A DNA stretch of 64,000 nucleotides from Lederbergia citrisecunda (lineage in GTDB: Bacteria; Bacillota; Bacilli; Bacillales; Bacillaceae_C), in NCBI RefSeq assembly GCF_018343695.1, contig NZ_JAGYPJ010000001.1:2405992-2469991 (forward strand), read 5' to 3'. The notes beneath the pieces were generated by a model that was not told where the DNA came from, did no database searches, and saw only the letters and a program-made list of their open reading frames with translations. Made by a program: the position numbers and the translations under genes. Numbering within the stretch: the stretch's first letter is position 1; each line of letters opens with the position of its first letter. Positions 52,874-60,979 of the stretch are shown piece by piece.

Positions 52874-55339
52874 TCAATATGTGTTATAGATGCTTCTCAC
52901 GGATAATTTTTTTGTTAACTCTTGCAAACTTAAAGTCTCACTTAAGCTATCTTTCATGATAGTAATAGTTTTCGTGTCTCCTTTGGAGAGATCGAAATAA
53001 TTATCGCTGAATTTGCAATCTGCATCTTCTAAATCAAGTTCTACATATTTAGCTAAACCACCATTTGTTTGTACTGAAAGAATAAATTGATCTTGTTCTT
53101 CCTGCACATCAAGTTCAAATTGCGGATCAACAAATTCAAAATGTTTCGGTTTTACGAATAAAACAACTGCATTGGAATGTACTTCTTCATCCATGATGAG
53201 TACTGCTTCAAGATACGTATTTCTCATGTTTTCATCTGAAAGTACATCTTTAAAAGAAAGCTCGATGCATTTTTCAGCTGATAGTTTTCCAACCTTTGCT
53301 TCAAATGTGCCTTCCTTCAATATTTCAGAAGTGTTCGTACGGAGTTTCCATTCAATACGACCTTGAATGTCTTCCAGAGAATCATTCGTTACATGAATTG
53401 AAGCTGTCTTCCCTTCTTCTTCAATGGATAGAAGAATTGGTGCATAAAATTTCTTCGCAAAATAATGAAGTGCCTTCCAGCGGCCAAAGCTATCAATGCT
53501 TGACCAAGATGCTACTGGCCAACAATCATTTAGCTGCCAATACAATGATCCCATACAACGACCACGATTGCGACGCCAATGTTCAACCCCATATTTAATG
53601 GCTTCCGCTTGTAAAAGCTGGGAAGTATAAAGCAATGAATCAAAATCTTTCGGGTAAAGGAAGTTCTCAGATAAATAGAAAAGAATTTTTCCATTCGCTC
53701 CTGCATTTTTCTGATGAGTTTCCATCACACGCGAGAAAATATTCCGATCCTCTGGAATCGTAAAGGTCTTCACTGTTTTTAATGAAGGAAATGATTGGAA
53801 ACCGAACTCAGAGCAGAAACGGAAAAAGTACTTGCGATACTCTGTAAATGGCTTCAAGCCGTGCCATACTTCCCAATAATGCACATCCCCACGGTTAGGG
53901 TCACGCGGTTGATCAAAGCCACCGCCTGATGTTGGTGAGGATGGCCAGTAAAATGTTTCAGGGTCAAGTTCCTTCATCATTTCAGGGATAATGTATTCGA
54001 ATAACTTAATATAATCTGTTTTACGCATCGGATCCTGCGGCCAGCCCCAATGCACCCAGCCCTCTTCAGTTTCATTATTTCCACACCAAATACCTAAACT
54101 TGCATGATGGCGTAGACGCTTTACATTATCTGCAACTTCTTTTTTAACCGTATCTAAAAATTCATCTGTTAGTTTATACACACTGCAAGCAAACATGAAA
54201 TCCTGCCAGACAATGAGACCGAGGCGATCACATAGGTCATAGAAATAATCTTCTGGATAGTGACCTCCACCCCAAATGCGGACCATGTTAAAATTCGCTT
54301 CTACGCTATCTCTTAAAAGCCTTTCAGTTTTTTCAACAGAGTTTCTTGCAAGTAAGTTATCCTCTGGAATGTAGTTCGCACCCATTCCAAAGATAGAAAG
54401 ACCATTTACATAAAATTCAAAGGATCTTCCAAACTCATCTGGAACAGATTTCACTTCAATAGTACGAAGACCAATATTGTATTCCTTTGTATCAAGCTTT
54501 GAATTATTACCATCCAGTACGGAAACTTCTACTTGATACAACGGCTGTTTTCCATATCCATTTGGCCACCACAATTCAGGGTTTTCCACGTTGAAGGTGA
54601 TAATTTCTTGCACATCTGAAACAGGAACTGTTTTCACTTCAACTTGACCTTCTGGACTTGTCAATGAAACTGTAAGTTGAAGATTATCTGCTTCACTTAA
54701 TCTCTCAACTTTCACTCTTACATCAAGACGCACTTCATTTTCACTATGCACTTGAGTCATGTATACATCATCAAGCTTTGCTGAACTCCAAGCTTGAATA
54801 GATATATTTCGCCAAATCCCCATATCTGGAATTTGTGGACCCCAGTCCCAACCAAACATATAATGAGCTTTTCTTAAATATGGATATCCAGCGACCGCAT
54901 CGCCGACACCAGCAAGCGGATCTTCTTCTTGTAAAGCTTGAATATACTGAGTAGGAGAATTGAATTTTACCGTAATTTCATTTTCGCCTTTTCGTAAAAA
55001 CGATTTTACATCCATTTCGTAAATACGATGCATATTATTTGTTTTCTCTACTGGTTGCTCATTCACGAAAACTTCAGCAAGCGTATCAAGACCTTCACAA
55101 ATAAGAAGGATTTTATCTTGTAATAAAAACTCTTCATCTACCGAAAACTTTCTAGTATACTCATAGTCTTTTGCCGCAATTTCGAGACCAATTTTTTCAT
55201 TATCACGGTAAAATGGATCTTCGATTTTTCCGTACTGCAATAAATCATTCATGACAGATCCTGGGACTTGAACATCAAGCCATTCAGATGTTCCTACCTC
55301 TTGCATTTTCCAATGTCCGTTTAAATCAACTTTTAACAT
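52874..55339 (-). CDS. GH2 family beta-mannosidase
   Basis: The 821-residue protein has the GH2 jelly roll, immunoglobulin-like and TIM-barrel domains with KAHYMFGWDWGPQIPDMGIW, typical of beta-mannosidases. The acid/base Glu is in LGIWCGNNE and the nucleophile in CSEFGFQS. It releases mannose from manno-oligosaccharides. No signal peptide, so it is cytoplasmic. ATG 55339 has AAGGAG 8 nt upstream; GTG 55348 is in frame but less likely. Last gene of the mannan operon. Confidence 0.94.
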   Translation of the reverse strand: MLKVDLNGHWKMQEVGTSEWLDVQVPGSVMNDLLQYGKIEDPFYRDNEKIGLEIAAKDYEYTRKFSVDEEFLLQDKILLICEGLDTLAEVFVNEQPVEKTNNMHRIYEMDVKSFLRKGENEITVKFNSPTQYIQALQEEDPLAGVGDAVAGYPYLRKAHYMFGWDWGPQIPDMGIWRNISIQAWSSAKLDDVYMTQVHSENEVRLDVRVKVERLSEADNLQLTVSLTSPEGQVEVKTVPVSDVQEIITFNVENPELWWPNGYGKQPLYQVEVSVLDGNNSKLDTKEYNIGLRTIEVKSVPDEFGRSFEFYVNGLSIFGMGANYIPEDNLLARNSVEKTERLLRDSVEANFNMVRIWGGGHYPEDYFYDLCDRLGLIVWQDFMFACSVYKLTDEFLDTVKKEVADNVKRLRHHASLGIWCGNNETEEGWVHWGWPQDPMRKTDYIKLFEYIIPEMMKELDPETFYWPSSPTSGGGFDQPRDPNRGDVHYWEVWHGLKPFTEYRKYFFRFCSEFGFQSFPSLKTVKTFTIPEDRNIFSRVMETHQKNAGANGKILFYLSENFLYPKDFDSLLYTSQLLQAEAIKYGVEHWRRNRGRCMGSLYWQLNDCWPVASWSSIDSFGRWKALHYFAKKFYAPILLSIEEEGKTASIHVTNDSLEDIQGRIEWKLRTNTSEILKEGTFEAKVGKLSAEKCIELSFKDVLSDENMRNTYLEAVLIMDEEVHSNAVVLFVKPKHFEFVDPQFELDVQEEQDQFILSVQTNGGLAKYVELDLEDADCKFSDNYFDLSKGDTKTITIMKDSLSETLSLQELTKKLSVRSIYNTY

Positions 55340-55367
55340 TATGTCCACTCCTTGAAGTTACATTGCA

Positions 55368-55982
55368 TTAATTTAATAAGCTTTTACTTGCCTCTAGCCA
55401 TGATTTTGCCATCAGCATATTCCCAGCCGAATTCATATGAACACCATCAGTCGTTAACTTATAAGTTGCACCCGTTTTTAAATAATCAATAAAATCTTGG
55501 TGGGTCGGAACGAGAATGGCGTCGAAATTTTTAGCAAGTTTTCGAACGATCTCGACATAAGGGATAAGCTTTTGATTTCCTTCAGAATGAATGTCTTCTT
55601 CGATTATTGTAGGCTCCATTAAAATCAACTGAGCATTTGTTTTTTCTAATAATCCTGCCAAAATCTCTTCAAACTGCTCAGGATATACTTGGACCATATC
55701 TGGGTTATCGAGCTGACGCCACACATCATTTATTCCGATTGAAACGGACACGTAATCAGGATGCAAGTCTAGAACATCTTTCTCCCATCTATCCTGTAAA
55801 TCTGTTGCACGGTTACCGCCGATTCCCTTATTAATGATTTCGAGTTCTTTGCTTGGAAAAGCAGTCAATAAATAATCATGTATGATTCGGACGTATCCAA
55901 TTCCGATTCCTTCAGGGTCTTCATTTCTTCCCCATTCAGTAATACTATCGCCAATAAATAAAATTCGAGCCTTATCCTTCAT
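55368..55982 (-). CDS. SGNH/GDSL hydrolase, probable sugar acetylesterase
   Basis: The 204-residue protein has the four SGNH blocks: FIGDSITEWG (Ser), INKGIGGNRATD (Gly and Asn context), VSIGINDVW (Asn) and TTDGVHMNSAG (Asp and His). No signal peptide. It lies between GH113 and GH2 genes with short gaps, so it may remove acetyl groups from manno-oligosaccharides; that role is inference. Confidence 0.9.
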   Translation of the reverse strand: MKDKARILFIGDSITEWGRNEDPEGIGIGYVRIIHDYLLTAFPSKELEIINKGIGGNRATDLQDRWEKDVLDLHPDYVSVSIGINDVWRQLDNPDMVQVYPEQFEEILAGLLEKTNAQLILMEPTIIEEDIHSEGNQKLIPYVEIVRKLAKNFDAILVPTHQDFIDYLKTGATYKLTTDGVHMNSAGNMLMAKSWLEASKSLLN

Positions 55983-55999
55983 ATTTGTCCCTCCAAAAT

Positions 56000-56962
56000 C
56001 TATTTATTGAAATACCAATCTTTTAAAACTGCCTCTGCTTTTTTTCCATATATATCAAAGCCCCTATTATTCTTAGCTTCTTCTAACGGATAAAGTTCCG
56101 TACTCCAGTCCCACCAGAAGAATCCGGCAAACCAAGGCTCGTCCCAAAACGTTTTCATAACGGAACTGTAAAAATTTGCTTGTTCCTCCTCGTTAAAAGG
56201 AAGATCTCGATGTTCAAAATCCCAAGGCATCATCGCACAGCCTTCAGCACTTCTGCATCCAATTTCCATAAATAGAATCGGCTTATTAAATTTCTTATGA
56301 AGATTTTCAATTCTACCCTTTACCTTTTCCCAGTTTTTTAGCATTGTTTCTTCACTGTCGCCAGGTTTTTCTCCAACGGGATAATAAGCACTCGTACCAA
56401 TCAAATCAACTTGATCAAACCATTCAATTCCATCTTCTTTTCCATGGTTTGCATTGTAAATGACGGGACCACTGTAAACTTTTCTTACTCTCTCAACCAC
56501 TTTTATCCAATGCTCTGTCTGTGCTTCTGTCCCCACCATTTCACAACCAATGCAAAACATTTCGCATTCTAGATCCTCAGCCAATTCAGCATAGTGAACT
56601 ACAAAATTCGTGTAAGACTCAAACCATTGCGCCCAATAGTCATATGCTTCTTCTGGAAATCCAATTCTCGCTCTCCACAACCCATCTTTCGAATTGACGA
56701 CAGGCTTCAAACATACTTTCAATCCAAGTTCCTTTGCTTTTTTCACCGCAAACATGATATCACTATCTGTCATTGTGAAACCGTAATCAAAAGGAATATC
56801 AGTAGAGAAAATGGTGTTTTGGTATGTATAAAAGGACAAAGCAATCCATTCACTGCCTGTTTCTTTTAACTTTGTTAATGACTCAACCGCACCTGGAGTT
56901 CGATAAGCACCCCTTGAAGAATCCCAGCCATAAGTCATCCCTTTGATAAATAAATCTTTCAC
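56000..56962 (-). CDS. GH113-like beta-mannanase/mannosidase
   Basis: The 320-residue TIM-barrel protein has IKGMTYGWDSSRGAYRTP, the catalytic Glu pair in CIGCEMVG and FMEIGCRSAEG, and FFWWDWSTEL, as in GH113 mannanases such as Alicyclobacillus Man113A. No signal peptide, so it would cut imported short mannans. It is the first gene of an operon with the SGNH and GH2 genes and has an upstream operator shared with the epimerase gene. Confidence 0.85.
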   Translation of the reverse strand: MKDLFIKGMTYGWDSSRGAYRTPGAVESLTKLKETGSEWIALSFYTYQNTIFSTDIPFDYGFTMTDSDIMFAVKKAKELGLKVCLKPVVNSKDGLWRARIGFPEEAYDYWAQWFESYTNFVVHYAELAEDLECEMFCIGCEMVGTEAQTEHWIKVVERVRKVYSGPVIYNANHGKEDGIEWFDQVDLIGTSAYYPVGEKPGDSEETMLKNWEKVKGRIENLHKKFNKPILFMEIGCRSAEGCAMMPWDFEHRDLPFNEEEQANFYSSVMKTFWDEPWFAGFFWWDWSTELYPLEEAKNNRGFDIYGKKAEAVLKDWYFNK

Positions 56963-57053
56963 TATTTTTCCTCCGTTAATATTATTATTTTATAGAGTCA
57001 AAATCATGATGCGTACTTGAAAAAAACGATCAATATATATAATTAATCATAAC

Positions 57054-57068
57054 TTAATCGTTAACTTT
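57054..57068 (-). promoter_or_regulatory. Candidate LacI-type operator before GH113
   Basis: On the minus strand it reads AAAGTTAACGATTAA; the plus-strand TTAATCGTTAACTTT is 13/15 identical to the site before the epimerase gene (59742-59756). It lies 92 bp upstream of the GH113 start. Confidence 0.55.
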
Positions 57069-57142
57069 ATTCAATTTATTTATCAATAATTTAGTTATTT
57101 AGAAACATCACTTCTGCAACATATCAGAAACTAAACTTACTT

Positions 57143-57354
57143 AGTTCAAATGCATTAGGGAGGTTAATAAATCCATTTATGAAAATGAGCGTCGTGGATG
57201 TTCGTGTCAGAGTTTTAAAGTATTGGCGGAACCGAATTTACTAAATAAGCGGCTCGTTTTAAAAGGATTGAATCCTGACTATTACGCTTCTGCACGTGGT
57301 GGTATTGTTTACGTAGGAGACCAACTATTTGCTACGGCATTACAATGTACCTAA
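57143..57354 (+). pseudogene. Unrecognised gene fragment
   Basis: A plus-strand frame without a standard start reads IYENERRGCSCQSF, then KVLAEPNLLNKRLVLKGLNP and DYYASARGGIVYVGD, ending in TAA at 57354. The composition is protein-like and GGGAGG stands at 57158. The only candidate starts are ATT 57175 or an out-of-frame ATG 57180. It is probably the 3' end of a lost gene, or a gene with a rare start; the family is not recognised. Confidence 0.35.
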
Positions 57355-57379
57355 GCATTAAACTATATGCAAAATAATT

Positions 57380-57408
57380 AAAGAGAGAGGTGACAACCTC
57401 TCTCTTTT
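57380..57408. terminator. Bidirectional terminator
   Basis: AAAGAGAGAGG and CCTCTCTCTTT around 6 nt, next to the stop codon of the LacI gene. Confidence 0.88.
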
Positions 57409-57410
57409 TG

Positions 57411-58424
57411 TTAGTCTTTCTTTATGTTTTTCACCGAATCCCTATAAATGATATTTCCCTTAATTTGGACTCTTCCATGTTTTTTATCTTTGTCGCGAAT
57501 TTTTTCATGAATAAATACGACAGCTGTGCGCGACATTTCTTCAATATTTACTTCTACTGTCGTAAGTCCTGGTTCCGTAATGGTCGCATATATATCATTA
57601 TCAAACCCGACAACTGAGAAATCATCCGGAACACTATAGCCCATCTCCTTTAATTTTGCGATTAAAATATGGGCTACTTGATCACAATTGCATACAAACG
57701 CTGTAGGAAGCTCCTCAGGAAGTTCAAGCTCAATATACTTTCCATGATTATCACGATCATTTAATATATATTTTTCGTTTAATTTTATATGATGTTCCAG
57801 CAAGGATTTGTAATATCCAAGAAATCGATCTTGGATACTGCTAGTAGAATAAATATTGCCTACATAAGCAATTTTTTCGTGACCGTTTCGAATTAAGTAA
57901 TTTGTAATATCGTACGCGCCATAAAAATTATCAGTAATGACTGCATCCATATGAGACTCGTCATCATAGAAATCCATAAACACAGCTGGAAGCTCGACCG
58001 TCTGTAGTTTTTTAATATACGGCTTCTTTATTTGCCCAAGTATGATAAAACCATCAACCTTTTGCTCTAAATAAATTCTTGGGAGCTTTAGCCCATCTTC
58101 ATCTTCGGCTCGTAAAATATGCAGGATGCCATAATATCCTTGCTCTTCTAAAACCCTGGAAATGGATTGATAGAAATTCAAATAAAATGATTGGGCCAAG
58201 CCTGTAAAACGTTCAGGAATGATAACGCCAATATTAAATGAAAGGCCGTCTTTCATCGATCTCGCTGCGGTATTAAAGCGATATCCCATCTTTTCAGCTA
58301 ACTGTTTGATTTTTTCTTTAAGTTCATCGCTGACCCCTTCTTTGTCATTAAGTGCTTTTGAAACCGTCACACTGCTGACTCCAATCTTTTCAGCGATATC
58401 CCTCATTGTTACATTATTTTTCAT
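57411..58424 (-). CDS. LacI family transcriptional regulator of the mannan locus
   Basis: The 337-residue protein has the LacI HTH (VTMRDIAEKIGVSSVTVSKALND) and hinge, then a periplasmic-binding-protein-like effector domain. It lies between the epimerase gene and GH113 in the same direction, so it probably represses both promoters via the shared AAAGTTA-type operator. A perfect palindrome ACATGCTCAGCATGT (58436-58450) at its own ribosome binding site may be a second control element. Confidence 0.92.
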   Translation of the reverse strand: MKNNVTMRDIAEKIGVSSVTVSKALNDKEGVSDELKEKIKQLAEKMGYRFNTAARSMKDGLSFNIGVIIPERFTGLAQSFYLNFYQSISRVLEEQGYYGILHILRAEDEDGLKLPRIYLEQKVDGFIILGQIKKPYIKKLQTVELPAVFMDFYDDESHMDAVITDNFYGAYDITNYLIRNGHEKIAYVGNIYSTSSIQDRFLGYYKSLLEHHIKLNEKYILNDRDNHGKYIELELPEELPTAFVCNCDQVAHILIAKLKEMGYSVPDDFSVVGFDNDIYATITEPGLTTVEVNIEEMSRTAVVFIHEKIRDKDKKHGRVQIKGNIIYRDSVKNIKKD

Positions 58425-58536
58425 TAATATCCCTCACATGCTCAGCATGTAGCCGTTCATTATTTTTCTTTCACATTAAAAATCGTCTAGTTTGCTATTA
58501 GTTAGCAGGTTCTTCTATGCTTGTCGTGTAAACCTA

Positions 58537-59712
58537 TTAATTTCCTCGTATCCTTTTCATAAGCTCCAAGCAAAATCGCCCATTATGATAAGACGCTTTC
58601 CATGGATCAACGATATTCATCTCTTTAGGTTGGCCACTTGAATTTACAGCCGAATACCATTCACCATTTTCCCGTTCATCGATGATGTATTTTTTAATAT
58701 AATTCCACAAGTCTTTCGTGAGCTTAAGGAATCTTTGATCCCTAGTGCGTTCATAAGCATTATAAAATCCAACTGCCGCTTCCGCTTGCACCCACCAGAC
58801 GCGAGTCCGATCAATCTCACCATCCACTTGTTCATTTAAAAGCGCACCATCTTCTTCGATAGCGTTGCCCGCTATATTATAGGCGATATCAATTACCATT
58901 TGATTGAATTTTGGATTATGAATACCGATCGTTTTGATCGCTTCATCTATTAACCAACTCGCTTCAATATCATGACCAAACGATTTTACATTAATGAGAT
59001 TGTTCCAGTTTTTATCAAAAAACACACCAAGAAACTTTGTATCCTCTATGTAGATTTTCTCATGTAAAATATGAAGCAGATTTTCAATTCTTTCTTCCAG
59101 TTCAGGAGCTGGCCATGTCTTATACAAGTTTGTATATGCTTCAAGAACATGAATATGAGTATTCATCGTTATTTCTGCGATAAGACCATTCCCACTAAGC
59201 ATTTGATTGGGCATTTCGTTCCATTCCCTATCAAATTCTTCTCGGTATGCATTGTTCTCACGGTTAAACCCTTTTTCTTCAATTAAAAAATAGATTGTTT
59301 TAGCAAGTTCAAGAGCTTCCTCATCCTTAGATGCCAAATAATATTCACTGCATGAATACACGCCAAATGATTGTGTGTAAACATGTTTTCTCGTATCCTT
59401 AGAATTTCCTCTGTAATCTAAAAGCCAATAGAGACCCGCAAATTCATGATCATATACCTTTTCCTTTAAGAAGCAGAATAATTTCTTTGCTGCTTTTAAG
59501 TACTCCGGCTTGCCTGTTGCACGATATGCAGCGGAAAAGGTCCAAAGAAACCTTGCTGTAACAATGCCACCTTTATCTGCTTTCTTATCTACATTCAAAT
59601 CATAATCAACTAGTCCATATATACCGCCATATTCCGAGTCTTGCAGCTCTAACCAAAACGGGAGAATATGCTCAGTCAATTCGATTGCAACTTCATTTTT
59701 TAGTTGGTTCAT
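58537..59712 (-). CDS. AGE family (cellobiose/mannobiose 2-epimerase-like) protein
   Basis: The 391-residue alpha/alpha-barrel protein has FWLELQDSEYGGIYGLVDYD, KHVYTQSFGVYSCSEYY, SFGHDIEASWL with a catalytic His, and RVWWVQAEAAVGF, typical of cellobiose 2-epimerases. In a mannan locus the likely reaction is mannobiose to mannosyl-glucose. Context, not sequence, makes mannobiose more likely than cellobiose. ATG 59712 has GGAGG upstream, and an operator lies 30 bp before it. Confidence 0.88.
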   Translation of the reverse strand: MNQLKNEVAIELTEHILPFWLELQDSEYGGIYGLVDYDLNVDKKADKGGIVTARFLWTFSAAYRATGKPEYLKAAKKLFCFLKEKVYDHEFAGLYWLLDYRGNSKDTRKHVYTQSFGVYSCSEYYLASKDEEALELAKTIYFLIEEKGFNRENNAYREEFDREWNEMPNQMLSGNGLIAEITMNTHIHVLEAYTNLYKTWPAPELEERIENLLHILHEKIYIEDTKFLGVFFDKNWNNLINVKSFGHDIEASWLIDEAIKTIGIHNPKFNQMVIDIAYNIAGNAIEEDGALLNEQVDGEIDRTRVWWVQAEAAVGFYNAYERTRDQRFLKLTKDLWNYIKKYIIDERENGEWYSAVNSSGQPKEMNIVDPWKASYHNGRFCLELMKRIRGN

Positions 59713-59741
59713 ACGTATCCCTCCGGAAAAAGGAGTGTTAA

Positions 59742-59756
59742 TTTATCGATAACTTT
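59742..59756 (-). promoter_or_regulatory. Candidate LacI-type operator before the epimerase gene
   Basis: TTTATCGATAACTTT on the plus strand contains the palindrome TTATCGATAA (59743-59752) and matches 57054-57068 at 13 of 15 positions. Confidence 0.6.
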
Positions 59757-59833
59757 ATATATGATATTACTTCTTGAATATTGAAAAGTCAAAGTAAGGA
59801 TTATTTGCATGTGACAATAGAGTGGAATCAAAA

Positions 59834-60044
59834 TTAGTAAATTGGTGATCTTTCAAAGTTGCAATCAGAGGGACTAATGGCAGCATTCTGTGGATTGATG
59901 ACCTTCATCACTAAATCCTGCATTGCATAAGGCGCCAACCCGTATTTTTGCTTGAGTTCATATTTGATATCAAGTAGAAGGCTTTGATAGAGTCTCGGTT
60001 CATACCCATTAGCAGCTGTCAGAACGAAAAAACGTCCATCCCAA
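59834..60044 (-). pseudogene. Unrecognised gene fragment after the ABC ATPase
   Basis: The minus strand reads FFVLTAANGYEPRLYQSLL, DIKYELKQKYGLAPYAMQDLV, and ISPSDCNFERSPIY, with stop at 59834. There is no start codon with a ribosome binding site, and the ABC terminator stem overlaps its 5' side. The coding look is clear but the family is not recognised; it is probably the C-terminal remnant of a lost gene. Confidence 0.4.
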
Positions 60045-60065
60045 TTTCAAAAAGGGATGGACGTT
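60031..60065 (-). terminator. Terminator of the ABC exporter operon
   Basis: AACGTCCATCCC and GGGATGGACGTT form a 12-bp stem followed by TTTTTCG on the minus strand. Confidence 0.92.
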
Positions 60066-60079
60066 TCAATGACAAAAAT

Positions 60080-60979
60080 TTATACAACTTTTGATTTAAT
60101 TTCATTGGGATTAACTATTACAATTTTTCCATCTTCTAGTTCCATTCTCACTTTATTCGTTTCGGAAATACCGATGGCTTCCAAATAGCTTTCTGGAACT
60201 TGAATTCTTCTTGCACTATCGAGAACAGCCAATTCTACGTGTGTATCTTCTTCCACACCGTCATCACTGCTTTCGTCCTCGCTATTTTTAATATAATAAG
60301 ATTTACGCAAAATCTCACTAGATGTTTTTCCATCACGAATGGCAACAACACGGTCCATTTTTCTCGTGAGCTGGGTGTCATGAGTAACAATGACAATCGT
60401 TACCCCTAGTTCCCTGTTTAAGTTACGAAATACATCAAGAATGATATCTGCTGTCTTAACGTCAACACTTCCAGTCGGTTCGTCTGCCAATACTAATTTC
60501 GGATTATTGGCAAGGGAGATGGCAATTGCCACCCTTTGTTGCTCACCTCCCGAGAGTGAGCTTAACTTGTTATTTAAACGATGACCCATTCCGACCATTT
60601 CCAGCAATTCTTTGGCGCGTTCACGTTTATGACGACCTTTTATTAACATCGGCAATTCTACATTTTCGACTGCCGTTAAATAAGGGATCAGGTTACGTGC
60701 GTTATTCTGCCAAACAAAACCAACTGTTTCAAGTTTATATTTCACTAAATCTTTATCGGATAAACGAAGCAGATCCTTACCGCCAACAGTCAGCTTCCCA
60801 GCAGTAGGACGGTCCAATCCACCGAGCATATTTAATAATGTGGATTTTCCACTACCACTACTTCCGATAATTCCCATCATTTCGCCTTGCTCCACTTTCA
60901 GATCGAGTCCTTGTAAAGCAATAACTTCATGATCATCGTCAATTTTATAGATTTTCATTAAATTTTGGCAATCGATCAT
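60080..60979 (-). CDS. ABC transporter ATPase (MacB/LolD type) with AbrB-like tail
   Basis: The 299-residue protein has Walker A (GSSGSGKST), the signature LSGGEQQRVAIA, and Walker B LVLADEPTG. After residue 220 an acidic linker leads to RRIQVPESYLEAIGISETNK and VRMELEDGKIVIVN, which has the pattern of the SpoVT/AbrB swapped-hairpin domain. The ATG overlaps the permease stop (TAATG). It powers the FtsX-like permease; cargo is unknown. Confidence 0.92.
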   Translation of the reverse strand: MIDCQNLMKIYKIDDDHEVIALQGLDLKVEQGEMMGIIGSSGSGKSTLLNMLGGLDRPTAGKLTVGGKDLLRLSDKDLVKYKLETVGFVWQNNARNLIPYLTAVENVELPMLIKGRHKRERAKELLEMVGMGHRLNNKLSSLSGGEQQRVAIAISLANNPKLVLADEPTGSVDVKTADIILDVFRNLNRELGVTIVIVTHDTQLTRKMDRVVAIRDGKTSSEILRKSYYIKNSEDESSDDGVEEDTHVELAVLDSARRIQVPESYLEAIGISETNKVRMELEDGKIVIVNPNEIKSKVV

